A stretch of 64,000 nucleotides of DNA, from contig NZ_DBMV01000037.1 of the NCBI RefSeq assembly GCF_002298975.1, positions 144,745 to 208,744 on the forward strand, given 5' to 3'. This document shows, one piece after another, positions 53,621 through 63,250 of this stretch (the first letter of the stretch is position 1; every line of letters starts with the position of its first letter). The notes beneath the pieces are model-generated. The model was not told the origin of the DNA. It worked only from the letters and a program-made list of their open reading frames with translations, and did not search any database. A program made the position numbers and the translations under genes. Source of the DNA: Ralstonia sp. UBA689. GTDB lineage: Bacteria; Pseudomonadota; Gammaproteobacteria; Burkholderiales; Burkholderiaceae.

Positions 53621-55068
53621 GCTGCGGCGCCTCCGTTCAGATCCACGACGTTTGCGGCCCGCGCTTGCGCCTGCAGCGCAACCACTTGCCCCGGCACCTG
53701 CCCGATCGATCCTGCACCCATGGTGATGACCACGTCGCCGTCCTGCGCCGCATCCAGAATCGCTTGCGGCATGTCTTCGATCTGCTCCACAAATACCGGT
53801 TCGATCTTGTTGGCCACACGTAGCGCACGCGTGAGCGCACGACCGTCGGCCGCCACGATGGGCGGCTCGCCAGCGGCGTAGACCTCGGCCAGCAACAGCG
53901 CGTCGACGGTGCCGAGCACCTTCACGAAATCTTCGAAGCAGTCGCGCGTGCGCGTGAAGCGGTGGGGCTGGAAGGCCAGCACCAGGCGACGGCCGGGGAA
54001 GGCGCCGCGCGCAGCGGCCAGCGTGGCGGCCATCTCGACGGGGTGGTGGCCGTAGTCGTCGATGAGCGTGAAGCGGCCCTTGCCGTCGGCAGTCGGCACT
54101 TCGCCGTAGCGCTGGAAGCGGCGGCCCACACCGTTGAACTCGGCCAGTGCCTTGACGATGGCCTCGTCCGGCACTTCCAGCTCGGTGGCGATGGCGATGG
54201 CGGCCAGCGCGTTCTGCACGTTGTGCAGGCCCGGCAGGTTGAGCGTGATCGACAGCGGCGGCTCGGCGTGGCCGTTGAGCTGGCGGATCACCGTGAATTC
54301 CATGCGACCGTCCACGGCACGTGCGTTGACGGCGCGTACCTGGGCATCCTCGGCAAAACCGTAGCGCACCACGGGCTTGGACACGAACGGCAGGATCTCG
54401 CGCACGTTCGGATCATCCACACACAGCACAGCGATGCCGTAGAACGGCAGACGATGCGTGAACTCGATGAAGGCCTGCTTCAGGCGCGCGAAGTCGTGCC
54501 CGTAGGTATCCATGTGATCGGCATCGATATTGGTGATGACTTCGATCACGGGGAACAGGTTGAGGAACGACGCATCGGACTCGTCCGCTTCGGCGACGAT
54601 GAAGTCGCCTGTGCCCAGCCGCGCGTTGGCGCCCGCGGAGTTGAGGCGGCCACCGATGACGAAGGTCGGGTCCAGGCCGCCCTCGGCCAGCACGGAGGCG
54701 ACCAGGCTGGTGGTCGTCGTCTTGCCGTGCGTGCCGGCAATGGCGATGCCCTGCTTCAGGCGCATCAGCTCGGCCAGCATGACCGCGCGCGGCACGATGG
54801 GGATGCGCTTAGAGCGCGCGGCCAGCACTTCCGGGTTATCACCGCGAACGGCGGTAGAAACCACCACCGCGTTGGCGCCGATCACATGTTCCGGCGCGTG
54901 GCCCTGCATGACCGTGGCGCCCAGCGATGCCAAGCGTTGCGTCGCCGCGCTGCTGCCCAGATCCGAGCCTGTCACGCGATAGCCCAAGTTGAGCAATACC
55001 TCGGCGATGCCGCTCATACCAGCGCCGCCGATGCCTACAAAATGGATGTTCTTGACGATGTGCTTCAT
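53617..55068 (-). CDS. murC: UDP-N-acetylmuramate--L-alanine ligase
   Basis: 483 aa. It adds L-Ala to UDP-MurNAc, the first stem-peptide residue. It has the Rossmann-like N-terminal HFVGIGGAGMSGIAEVLLNLGYRVTGSD, the ATP loop IAGTHGKTTTTSLVASVLAEGG, the Mur-ligase DADHMDTYGHDF and a C-terminal HHPVEMAATLAAARGAFPGRRLVLAFQPHRFTRTRD. The 15-bp gap to murG and the overlap with ddl fit one transcript. Confidence 0.98.
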   Translation of the reverse strand: MKHIVKNIHFVGIGGAGMSGIAEVLLNLGYRVTGSDLGSSAATQRLASLGATVMQGHAPEHVIGANAVVVSTAVRGDNPEVLAARSKRIPIVPRAVMLAELMRLKQGIAIAGTHGKTTTTSLVASVLAEGGLDPTFVIGGRLNSAGANARLGTGDFIVAEADESDASFLNLFPVIEVITNIDADHMDTYGHDFARLKQAFIEFTHRLPFYGIAVLCVDDPNVREILPFVSKPVVRYGFAEDAQVRAVNARAVDGRMEFTVIRQLNGHAEPPLSITLNLPGLHNVQNALAAIAIATELEVPDEAIVKALAEFNGVGRRFQRYGEVPTADGKGRFTLIDDYGHHPVEMAATLAAARGAFPGRRLVLAFQPHRFTRTRDCFEDFVKVLGTVDALLLAEVYAAGEPPIVAADGRALTRALRVANKIEPVFVEQIEDMPQAILDAAQDGDVVITMGAGSIGQVPGQVVALQAQARAANVVDLNGGAAA

Positions 55069-55083
55069 CAGTCGATTCCTTCT

Positions 55084-56169
55084 CTATGCCCGTGCCGCCG
55101 CTACACACACGTCGGCGACACGCTCGGCCGCTTCCGGCCTTGCCTGCTCGCGTGCTTTAGCCGCCATATCGGCCAATTGCGCACGCGTCAGGGACGCGAG
55201 TGTATCTGCCAGCGAGGCCGGGCCCAGTTCCTGCTGCGGCACCAACAGCGCTGCGCCGCGCTCGGACAGGAAGCGCGCGTTGGTGGTCTGGTGGTCGTCC
55301 ACCGCATGAGGGAACGGCACGAATAGCGCTGCGACACCCGCCGCAGCCACTTCGGAAACGGTCATCGCGCCCGCGCGGCAGATCACCAGATCGGCCTGCG
55401 CATACGCGGCAGCCATGTCGTCGATGAAGGGCACCGCGTGCGCGTGCGTATCGTCGATGCCGGCGGCGGCGTAGTTGGCGCGCAGCGTGTCGATCTGCTT
55501 GGCTCCAGCCTGGTGGATGACGATCGGGCGCGTGTGGGCAGGCAGCAGCGCCAGCGCCTTGGGCACCACGTCATTGAGCGCCGCGGCGCCCAGGCTGCCG
55601 CCCACCACCAGCACGCGCAGCGGGCCAGTGCGCTCGGCATAGCGAGCCTGCGGCGGGGCCAGCGTCGCCAGATCGGCGCGGATCGGGTTACCGACCCACT
55701 CGGCGCCGGCCAACGCATTCGGGAAAGCACACAGCACGCGATCGGCCACGCGCGCGAGCACGCGATTGGCGAGACCCGCGATGGAGTTCTGCTCGTGCAG
55801 CACCAGCGGCGCACCCAGCAGCACACTCATCATGCCGCCTGGGAAGGTGATATAGCCGCCCATGCCCAGCACCACGTTCGGGCGCACACGTCGCACGACG
55901 CCCAGGCTCTGCCAGAAGGCGCGCAGCAGATTCAGCGGCAGCAGGAACTTGGTCAGCAAACCCTTGCCGCGCACACCGCCAAAGCGCACCGACTCCAGCG
56001 GGAAACCGTGCTTGGGCACAAGCTGACCTTCCATGCCGCTCGCGTTGCCGAGCCACACCACCTTCCAGCCGCGCGCCGCCAGCAGCTTGGCCACCGACAG
56101 CGCGGGGAAGATGTGGCCACCGGTACCGCCGGCCATGACAAGGAGGGTGCGCGACGAGCTTGCCGTCAT
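55084..56169 (-). CDS. murG: UDP-GlcNAc:lipid I transferase MurG
   Basis: 361 aa from the ATG at 56169, overlapping the ftsW stop (ATGA); the open frame farther upstream is inside ftsW. It converts lipid I to lipid II at the inner face of the membrane. Visible features are the glycine loop VMAGGTGGHIFPALSVAKLLAARGW, the second loop VVGGSLGAAALNDVVPKAL, and the donor-binding DLVICRAGAMTVSEVAAAGVAALFVPFPHAVDDHQTTNA. Confidence 0.98.
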   Translation of the reverse strand: MTASSSRTLLVMAGGTGGHIFPALSVAKLLAARGWKVVWLGNASGMEGQLVPKHGFPLESVRFGGVRGKGLLTKFLLPLNLLRAFWQSLGVVRRVRPNVVLGMGGYITFPGGMMSVLLGAPLVLHEQNSIAGLANRVLARVADRVLCAFPNALAGAEWVGNPIRADLATLAPPQARYAERTGPLRVLVVGGSLGAAALNDVVPKALALLPAHTRPIVIHQAGAKQIDTLRANYAAAGIDDTHAHAVPFIDDMAAAYAQADLVICRAGAMTVSEVAAAGVAALFVPFPHAVDDHQTTNARFLSERGAALLVPQQELGPASLADTLASLTRAQLADMAAKAREQARPEAAERVADVCVAAARA

Positions 56170-57407
56170 ACCTTCCCTCCACGCATCAGGACTCGATTTT
56201 CGTAGTCGATGCGCAGCAGCAGCGCGAGTGCCACGCAATTCATCAGGATGCCCGAGCCGCCGTAGCTGACCATCGGCAGCGTCAGCCCCTTGGTCGGCAG
56301 CAGGCCTAGATTCACACCCATGTTGATGAACGCCTGCCAACCCATCCAGATGCCCAGGCCCTTGGCAACCAGGCCCGAGAACGTGCGGTCGAGTTGCAGC
56401 GCGGTGCGGCCGATCTCGAACGCGCGGCGCACCAACCAGTAGAACAGCAGGATCACGATCAGCACGCCGACAAAGCCGAGCTCCTCGCCGATCACGGCCA
56501 GGATGAAGTCGGTGTGCGCCTCAGGCAGGTAGTGCAGCTTCTCGATGCTGCCGCCCAGGCCGACGCCGGTCCATTCGCCACGTCCGAAGGCGATCAGCGA
56601 GTGCGTCAGCTGGTACGCCTTGCCTTGGGCGTACTCTTCCTGCCACGGGTTCAGGTACGCGAAGATCCGCTCACGCCGCCACGGCGACACCACGATCAGC
56701 AGCGAGAACGTCGAGATGGCCGTCAACACCAGCCCGCCGAACAACTTGCCGTTCACGCCGCCCAGGAACAGGATGCCCATCGCCACGGCCGCGATCACCA
56801 GGAACGCGCCCATGTCGGGCTCCAGCAGCAGCAGCGAACCGACGAAGGCTACCGCCACGCCCATCGGCAGGAAGCCCTTGCGCACACTCTGCATCCAGTC
56901 CTGCTTGCGCACCGTGTAGTTGGCGGCGTACAGCACTACCGCCAGCTTCATCAGCTCCGACGGTTGGAAGTTCATGATGCCCAGCGGCAGCCAGCGGCGC
57001 GCGCCGTTCACGCCCTTGCCCACGTGCGGGATCAGCACAATCACCAGCAGCACCAGCGAAATGATGAAAAGCTTGGGGGCGTACTTATCCCAGAACTTGA
57101 CCGGAATCTGAAACGCCACGACGGCGCCGACCAGACCGATCACCAACGAGAAGATGTGGCGGATCAGAAAGTGCCCGTTGCTGTAATTGGCGTACTTGGG
57201 TGAATCGGGCAGCGCGATCGATGCCGAATACACCATCACCAGACCCAGGCCGAGCAGCACGATCGCCACCCACATCAGCGGCTGGTCGTATTCCATCATC
57301 TTGGAGCGCGTGGGCTTGACTCCCGACACGGCATCGCGCAGGCCACCCCACGCATTGCCGATGGTCGCGCCGATGAAGCCGCTGCGCTTGATCTGGGTGT
57401 CGCTCAT
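56166..57407 (-). CDS. ftsW: Peptidoglycan glycosyltransferase FtsW (SEDS)
   Basis: 413 aa with about ten membrane helices. This is the septal SEDS glycan polymerase, partner of FtsI. It has the YSASIALPD start region, the GVNGARRWLPLG loop, PSELMKLAVVLYAA, the large external loop with LTHSLIAFGRGEWTGVGLGGSIEKLHYLPEAHTDFILAVIGEELG (containing the essential acidic residue region), and GLLPTKGLTLPMVSYGGSGILMN. Start and stop both overlap neighbours (murD and murG) by 4 bp. Confidence 0.98.
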   Translation of the reverse strand: MSDTQIKRSGFIGATIGNAWGGLRDAVSGVKPTRSKMMEYDQPLMWVAIVLLGLGLVMVYSASIALPDSPKYANYSNGHFLIRHIFSLVIGLVGAVVAFQIPVKFWDKYAPKLFIISLVLLVIVLIPHVGKGVNGARRWLPLGIMNFQPSELMKLAVVLYAANYTVRKQDWMQSVRKGFLPMGVAVAFVGSLLLLEPDMGAFLVIAAVAMGILFLGGVNGKLFGGLVLTAISTFSLLIVVSPWRRERIFAYLNPWQEEYAQGKAYQLTHSLIAFGRGEWTGVGLGGSIEKLHYLPEAHTDFILAVIGEELGFVGVLIVILLFYWLVRRAFEIGRTALQLDRTFSGLVAKGLGIWMGWQAFINMGVNLGLLPTKGLTLPMVSYGGSGILMNCVALALLLRIDYENRVLMRGGKV

Positions 57408-59071
57408 AAGACGACTCCTCGGTCGGCAGCCAGCGCGGCCACGGCCTCATGGAACACCTGGGCGCGGTGCTCGTAATTGCGGAACATGTCGAAGCTCGCG
57501 CATGCCGGCGACAGCAGCACGGCATCGCCCGCCTGGGCGCGCGCGGCAGCTTCCTGCACGGCGGCTTCCATGGTGGGCGCATCAACCAATGTGACGCCAC
57601 TGTTGGCCAGCGCCTCGCGAATCAGCGGCGCATCGCGCCCGATCAGCACCACGGCACGCGCGTACTGCGCCACCGGCGCGGCCAGCGGCGAAAAGTCCTG
57701 CCCCTTGCCCTCTCCGCCCGCGATCAGCACCACACGCTTGGACAAACCGGATAGCGCCGCCACGGTTGCGCCAACGTTGGTGCCCTTGCTGTCATCGAAG
57801 AATTCAATGTCGTCGAACGCAGCGATGAGTTCGACGCGGTGCGGCTCGCCGGCGTAGTCGCGCAGGCCGTGCAGCAGTGCGCTGACGGGCAGGTTGATCG
57901 CACGGCACAGAGCCAGCGCGGCCATCGCGTTGGCGGCGTTGTGCAGGCCACGGATGCGCAAGGCGTCGGCCGGCATCAGGCGCTTCAGACGTACAGGCAC
58001 CGGCGCGGCGGACGCGGTGTCGCCTTTCTTGCGGCGCGCTGGCTTGGGCAGATCATCGTCTTCGGCTTCGGCCAGCACGATCCAAGGCATGCCGCCTTCG
58101 CGCAACAGGCCGAGCGCATCAGGCGTGGCCGGCTCGTCCGTGCCGAAGGTGACGTCGCCGCCATGCTTGCCGGCGAACGCCATCACTTCTGCGTCCTGGC
58201 GGTTCAACACACGCACCGTGTTGGCGCCGAAGATACGGCTCTTGGCGGCGGCATAGGCTTGCATCGTGCCGTGCCAGTCGAGGTGATCCTGCGTGATGTT
58301 CAGGATGGTGGCCGCGTCGGCGTTCAGCGTCTGCGTGGTTTCCAGTTGGAAGCTGGAAAGCTCCAGCACCCACACGTCCGGCAGCGTGCCGGCGTCAACG
58401 CATTCGGTGAGTTTGTCCAGCGCCGAAGGGCTGATGTTGCCCGCCACGCCGACAGTCTTGCCGGCGCGCTGAACCAAAGCGCCCGTGAGCGCCGTGGTGG
58501 TCGTCTTGCCATTGGTGCCGGTGATTGCCAGCACGCGCGGCGCGTAGCCCTGGGCAGCCTTCAGACCGGCCAGCGCGCGCGCGAACAGTTCGATCTCTCC
58601 CCAGACCGGCACGGCGCGTTCGTTGGCGGCGGCCCGCAGCGCGGCGACATGCGCGTCCAGCGGCGACAGGCCGGGGCTGATCGCCACCAGCGTCACACCG
58701 TCGAGCAGCGACACAGCAAACGAACCGCTCACAAATTCAGCATCCGGGACGTGCGCGCGCAGCGTCGGCAGATTGGCCGGCGCCTCGCGCGTGTCGGCCA
58801 CGCGCACGCGCGCGCCATGACGAGCGCACCAGCGCGCCATCGCCAAGCCGGATTCGCCCAGGCCAAGCACCAGTACGAACGGAGCTTCCAGCTCGCCGAA
58901 CATGCGCGGCTCCTGGGCGGTCTCGGCGGCAGGAATCGGCTCGGCGGAGTTGAAGGTGACGGCAACGGCTTGCGCGTCAGCTTCCACGATCGGCTCGACG
59001 GCGGCCTCCGGCAGCGGCGCCATATCGTCGTCCGGCTGTGCGAGGGGTTCGGTCATGTCGGTCATGTCCAT
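57404..59071 (-). CDS. murD: UDP-N-acetylmuramoyl-L-alanine--D-glutamate ligase
   Basis: 555 aa as drawn from the ATG at 59071, 4 bp after mraY. E. coli MurD is 438 aa. The family core begins only at about residue 64 (FVLVLGLGESGLAMARW), so either there is a real acidic/proline-rich extension (many Glu, Asp, Ala, Pro) or translation starts at the ATG at 58903 (MFGELEAP). The operon spacing favours the long form. Core motifs: ITGTNGKTTTTALTGALVQRAGK, NITQDHLDWHG, FFDDSKGTNVGATVAALSG and LLSPACASFDMFRNYEHRAQVF. A Lys/Ala/Pro-rich insert (DDDLPKPARRKKGDTASAAP) sits in the central domain. Confidence 0.95.
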   Translation of the reverse strand: MDMTDMTEPLAQPDDDMAPLPEAAVEPIVEADAQAVAVTFNSAEPIPAAETAQEPRMFGELEAPFVLVLGLGESGLAMARWCARHGARVRVADTREAPANLPTLRAHVPDAEFVSGSFAVSLLDGVTLVAISPGLSPLDAHVAALRAAANERAVPVWGEIELFARALAGLKAAQGYAPRVLAITGTNGKTTTTALTGALVQRAGKTVGVAGNISPSALDKLTECVDAGTLPDVWVLELSSFQLETTQTLNADAATILNITQDHLDWHGTMQAYAAAKSRIFGANTVRVLNRQDAEVMAFAGKHGGDVTFGTDEPATPDALGLLREGGMPWIVLAEAEDDDLPKPARRKKGDTASAAPVPVRLKRLMPADALRIRGLHNAANAMAALALCRAINLPVSALLHGLRDYAGEPHRVELIAAFDDIEFFDDSKGTNVGATVAALSGLSKRVVLIAGGEGKGQDFSPLAAPVAQYARAVVLIGRDAPLIREALANSGVTLVDAPTMEAAVQEAAARAQAGDAVLLSPACASFDMFRNYEHRAQVFHEAVAALAADRGVVL

Positions 59072-59075
59072 TGCC

Positions 59076-60245
59076 TCACCGCAGCTTCAGGGTCGACAGG
59101 CCGATCAGCACCAGCATCATGGTGATGACCCAGAAGCGCACGACCACCTGCGTCTCCTTCCAGCCGGAGAGCTCGAAATGGTGGTGCAGCGGCGCCATGC
59201 GGAACAGGCGCCGGCCCTCGCCGTAGCGCCGCTTGGTGAACTTGAACCACGTCACCTGCAGCATTACCGAAACGGTCTCGGCCACGAAGATGCCACCCAT
59301 GATGAACAGCACGATTTCCTGGCGCACGATCACGGCGATGGTGCCGAGCGCCCCGCCCAGTGCCAGCGCGCCCACGTCCCCCATGAACACCTGCGCCGGA
59401 TGCGCGTTGAACCACAGGAAGGCCAGCCCCGCCCCGGCCATCGCCGAGCAGAAGATCAGCAGCTCGCCCGCGCCCGGAATGTGCGGGAACAGCAGGTACT
59501 TGCTGTAGACGGCGCTGCCCATCACGTAGGCGAAGATGCCCAGTGCACTGCCCACCAGCACCACCGGCATGATGACGAGGCCATCGAGGCCATCGGTCAG
59601 GTTCACCGCGTTGCTGGAGCCGACGATGACGAGGTACGTCAGCACGATGAAGCCGAACACACCCAGCGGGTAACTGACTTCCTTGAAGAACGGCACGATC
59701 AGGTGTGACTTGGCCGGCAGGTTCAGGGAGAAGCCGCTGCGCACCCAGTCGAGGAACAGCTCCAGCACGCGCATGTTGCTGGTCTCGGATACCGAGAACG
59801 CGAGATATGCGGCGGCAAACAGGCCGATCAGGGTCTGCCAGAAAAACTTCTCGCGCGAGGACATGCCCTTCGGGTCGCGGTGCACGACCTTGCGGTAATC
59901 GTCCACCCAGCCGATCGCGCCGTAGCCGAGCGTGACCAGCAGCACGATCCAGATGAAGCGGTTGCCCCAGTCGGCCCACAGCAGCGTGGACACCGCAATG
60001 CCGATGAGCACCAGCACGCCGCCCATGGTGGGCGTGCCGGCCTTGACCAGGTGCGTCTGCGGGCCATAGCTGCGCACGGCCTGGCCGACTTTCATTTCCG
60101 TCAGGCGACGGATCACCCACGGCCCGAACCCGAGGCCGATCACCAGTGCCGTGAGGGATGCCATCACGGCCCGGAACGTCAGATAGTTGAAGACGCGCAG
60201 GAAGCCGTAGTCGTTCTGCAGCCACTGCGCCAATGCCAATAACAT
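59076..60245 (-). CDS. mraY: Phospho-N-acetylmuramoyl-pentapeptide transferase MraY
   Basis: 389 aa with about ten helices. It joins phospho-MurNAc-pentapeptide to undecaprenyl phosphate, giving lipid I. Its conserved acidic and histidine sites are visible: GWVDDYRKVVHRDPKGM (DDYRK), SSNAVNLTDGLDGL (with the catalytic Asp), NAHPAQVFMGDVGALALGG and APLHHHFELSGWKE (the HHH motif). It has a longer first loop than E. coli (360 aa). It is 15 bp downstream of murF. Confidence 0.98.
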   Translation of the reverse strand: MLLALAQWLQNDYGFLRVFNYLTFRAVMASLTALVIGLGFGPWVIRRLTEMKVGQAVRSYGPQTHLVKAGTPTMGGVLVLIGIAVSTLLWADWGNRFIWIVLLVTLGYGAIGWVDDYRKVVHRDPKGMSSREKFFWQTLIGLFAAAYLAFSVSETSNMRVLELFLDWVRSGFSLNLPAKSHLIVPFFKEVSYPLGVFGFIVLTYLVIVGSSNAVNLTDGLDGLVIMPVVLVGSALGIFAYVMGSAVYSKYLLFPHIPGAGELLIFCSAMAGAGLAFLWFNAHPAQVFMGDVGALALGGALGTIAVIVRQEIVLFIMGGIFVAETVSVMLQVTWFKFTKRRYGEGRRLFRMAPLHHHFELSGWKETQVVVRFWVITMMLVLIGLSTLKLR

Positions 60246-60260
60246 GGGTTCTTGCTTCCC

Positions 60261-61700
60261 TTAGTGCTTCTGTTGCGTGGTGGAACCGGCCGGGGTTTCC
60301 GCTGCCGGGTCTTTCAAGACCAGCGCTTCGACAATGCGTTCCATCCGCATGAAGCGCGAGCCCTTCACCAATACCGTCGCGCCCGGCGCAATCGCCGGCA
60401 CGCCTTGTTCAATCAAGTCTTCTGCGGACGCAAAATGGCGCGCCGCCGCGCCGAAGGCGTCCACGGTGTGACGTGCCAGTTCGCCCGTCGCCAGCACCGC
60501 GTCGATGCCGCGCTCGCGCGCGTACGCGCCGATCTCTGCATGGAATGCCGGCCCCTGCGAGCCGACCTCGCCCATGTCGCCGAGCACCAGCCAGCGCGGC
60601 GCTGGCAGCGTCACGAGCGCGTCGATGGCCGCGCGCATGGAATCCGGATTGGCGTTGTATGTGTCGTCGATGACAAGACCGCCGTGCGCACCCGGCTTGC
60701 GCTGCAGCCGGCCCTTGACCGGTGCGAAGTTGCCCAGCGCCTGCGCGATCACCTCCGGCGTCACGCCGGCAGCCAGCGCACACGCGGTGGCCGCCAACGC
60801 ATTGCGCGCGTTGTGCACGCCCAGCAGCGGCAGCGTGAAAGCGAAGCGCTGGCCCGGCGTTTGCACGTCGATGTGCTGGCCGTCTGCGGTCTCCGTCACC
60901 GTACCGGTCACGGCACCGGCTTCGGTACCAAAATCGAGCACGCGCCGCGAACCTGCCGCTGCACGCCACAGCGGCGCGTATTCACCGCCGTTGGCCGCAT
61001 CGCGCGGGAATACCGCCACGCCGTCTGCCGGCAGCGCGGCCAGCACGGCGGCGTGCTCTTCAGCCACGGCTTGCACGCTAACCATGAATTCCTGGTGCTC
61101 GCGCTGCGCGTTGTTGATCATCGCCACAGTCGGCTGCGCGATGGCGGCCAGCACCTCGGTCTCGCCTGGGTGGTTCATGCCGAGTTCGAGCACCGCCAGC
61201 TTGTGCTGCGCGTTCAGGCGGAACAGCGTAAGCGGCAGGCCGATGTCGTTGTTCAGGTTGCCGGCGGTCGCCAAGCGGGCATCCTCGCCCACGGCTTGCG
61301 CGAAGATCGCGGAGATCATCTCCTTGACCGTCGTCTTACCGTTGCTGCCCGTGACGGCCACCACCGGAATCGGGAACTGGCGCCGCCAGCCGGCGGCGAG
61401 TTGGCCGAGGGCGATGCGCGTATCCGCCACCGTCAGCACGGCCACGCCAGGCATGTCCAGCGAAGCGGCCGGTGCGCGCGATACCAGCACGGCGGCGGCA
61501 CCACGCGTGATCACATCGGGCAGGAAGTCGTGCGCATCGAAGCGCTCGCCGATCAGCGCGACAAACAGGTCGCCGGGCTGCACGGTGAGGCTGTCGGTCG
61601 TGACGCGACAGATGGCAGCGTCCGGGCCGACAAGGTGCGCGCCGGCCATCCAGGCGGCGGCGTCAGTGGCGTGCATCATCACGGTCTGGGCGGCGCTCAT
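60261..61700 (-). CDS. murF: UDP-MurNAc-tripeptide--D-Ala-D-Ala ligase MurF
   Basis: 479 aa. It adds the D-Ala-D-Ala dipeptide made by Ddl. It has the MurE/F N-terminal domain (CRVTTDSLTVQPGDLFVALIGERFDAHDF), the ATP loop VVAVTGSNGKTTVKEMISAIFAQ, GMNHPGETEVLAAIAQPTVAMINNAQREHQEF, and VIDDTYNANPDSMRAAIDAL in the C-terminal half. It overlaps the murE stop by 4 bp (ATGA). Confidence 0.98.
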   Translation of the reverse strand: MSAAQTVMMHATDAAAWMAGAHLVGPDAAICRVTTDSLTVQPGDLFVALIGERFDAHDFLPDVITRGAAAVLVSRAPAASLDMPGVAVLTVADTRIALGQLAAGWRRQFPIPVVAVTGSNGKTTVKEMISAIFAQAVGEDARLATAGNLNNDIGLPLTLFRLNAQHKLAVLELGMNHPGETEVLAAIAQPTVAMINNAQREHQEFMVSVQAVAEEHAAVLAALPADGVAVFPRDAANGGEYAPLWRAAAGSRRVLDFGTEAGAVTGTVTETADGQHIDVQTPGQRFAFTLPLLGVHNARNALAATACALAAGVTPEVIAQALGNFAPVKGRLQRKPGAHGGLVIDDTYNANPDSMRAAIDALVTLPAPRWLVLGDMGEVGSQGPAFHAEIGAYARERGIDAVLATGELARHTVDAFGAAARHFASAEDLIEQGVPAIAPGATVLVKGSRFMRMERIVEALVLKDPAAETPAGSTTQQKH

Positions 61701-63250
61701 GCGTTCACCCCCCGGGCGGCCAGTGCCAGGCGCACGTGCTCCTGGTCGGAGAACGGCCGCTTGCGACCGGCGATCTCCTGCGTCGATTCGTGCCCCTTGC
61801 CGGCCACGACGATCACGTCGTGCGCATCGGCATGCCGCACGGCATGCAGGATGGCGGCGGCGCGGTCTTCGATCTGCGCGGCGGCGCTCGGGTTGTCCAT
61901 GCCGTCGGCGATCATGTCGAGAATCAGTTGCGGGTCTTCGCTGCGCGGGTTGTCCGAGGTCAGCACCACGTGCTGCGCCAGCCGCTCGGCGATGGCGCCC
62001 ATCTGCGGGCGTTTGCCCGGGTCACGGTCGCCGCCGCAGCCGAACACGGCCCACAGCTTGCCCCCGCGCGCCTCGGTAATCGGCGCAAGTGCGCGCAGCG
62101 TCTGCTCCAGCGCATCAGGCGTGTGGGCATAGTCGACCACCACCAGCGGGCCGTCCTCGCCGCCGAAGCGCTCCATGCGGCCACTGACCGGCTGCAGCTT
62201 TTCCAGGCGGGCGATGGCGTCCTGCCACGGCACGCCGGCCGCCAGCAGCGCGCCGAGCACGGCCAGCAGGTTCGATACGTTGAACAAGCCCACCGTCGGT
62301 GCATGCACGGTAGCGCGGCCAAAGCTGCCGTCCACGTCGAACGTCGTGCCGGTGCGGTGCGCGCGCACGTTGGTGGCGCGCAGCCATTGCTTGGCGCCGT
62401 GCTGCGCGGCAGCCTCGCCGTCGATGCCGTATTCGATGGTCTCGACAGCGGCGCGGGCATTCTGCAACAGCCGCACGCCGGCCGCATCGTCGCGGTTGAC
62501 GACGGCAACACGCAGGCCCGGCCAGCCGAACAGACGCGCCTTGGCGAGCTCGTACTCGGCCATCGTGCCGTGGTAGTCGAGGTGATCCTGCGTCAGGTTC
62601 GTGAACACCGCGATGTCGAAACGCGTGCCGTCCACGCGGCCCTGTTCCAGACCGTGCGACGAAACTTCCATGGCGATGGCGCGGGCGCCGGCACGGTGCA
62701 GATCTGCGAGGCTGTGCTGGAGCTGGATGGCATCCGGCGTGGTAAAGCCGGTGACCGCCAGCGCATCGACAAACCCGGTGCCGAGCGTACCCACCACTGC
62801 GCAGCGCTCGCCCTGTTTGGTCAGCGCCTGCGCGATCCACTGCGAGCACGAAGTCTTGCCGTTGGTGCCTGTCACGCCAATCACGCGGAGCCCACCCGGT
62901 TCCGGTACGTGGTACCACTGCGCGGCCAGCGGGCCGGCCAGTTCGGCCAGGCCGTCCACCGGCAGGATGCGCACCGGTGCGTCGGCGGGCACCACGTAGC
63001 CGTGCGCTTCAGCGAGCACGGCGGAGGCACCGGCTTCGATGGCCTGCGGAATGTGCGGGCGGCCGTCACCGCGCTGGCGCACGTTGCCGAGCACATAGGC
63101 GACGAACACATCGCCGGTCTTGAGCTTGCGCGTATCACCTGTGAGGTCGGCGCTGGCCGGTACCTGGGCACGCAGCCAGTCCAGCACGGGCGCGAGGCGC
63201 GCGGCGATGGACGGGCGATCGGAGGTCACGATCGTGGATCGGGCGGTCAT
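61697..63250 (-). CDS. murE: UDP-MurNAc-L-Ala-D-Glu--meso-diaminopimelate ligase MurE
   Basis: 517 aa. It adds the third stem-peptide residue. It has the ATP loop VIGVTGTNGKTSCSQWIAQAL, SSHGLEQGRVDGTRFDIAVFTNLTQDHLDYHGTM, DYAHTPDALEQTLRAL and the specificity motif DNPR in TSDNPRSEDPQLI. DNPR, rather than the lysine-type motif, indicates meso-diaminopimelate as the added residue, as expected for a Gram-negative. It overlaps both neighbours by 4 bp. Confidence 0.98.
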   Translation of the reverse strand: MTARSTIVTSDRPSIAARLAPVLDWLRAQVPASADLTGDTRKLKTGDVFVAYVLGNVRQRGDGRPHIPQAIEAGASAVLAEAHGYVVPADAPVRILPVDGLAELAGPLAAQWYHVPEPGGLRVIGVTGTNGKTSCSQWIAQALTKQGERCAVVGTLGTGFVDALAVTGFTTPDAIQLQHSLADLHRAGARAIAMEVSSHGLEQGRVDGTRFDIAVFTNLTQDHLDYHGTMAEYELAKARLFGWPGLRVAVVNRDDAAGVRLLQNARAAVETIEYGIDGEAAAQHGAKQWLRATNVRAHRTGTTFDVDGSFGRATVHAPTVGLFNVSNLLAVLGALLAAGVPWQDAIARLEKLQPVSGRMERFGGEDGPLVVVDYAHTPDALEQTLRALAPITEARGGKLWAVFGCGGDRDPGKRPQMGAIAERLAQHVVLTSDNPRSEDPQLILDMIADGMDNPSAAAQIEDRAAAILHAVRHADAHDVIVVAGKGHESTQEIAGRKRPFSDQEHVRLALAARGVNA

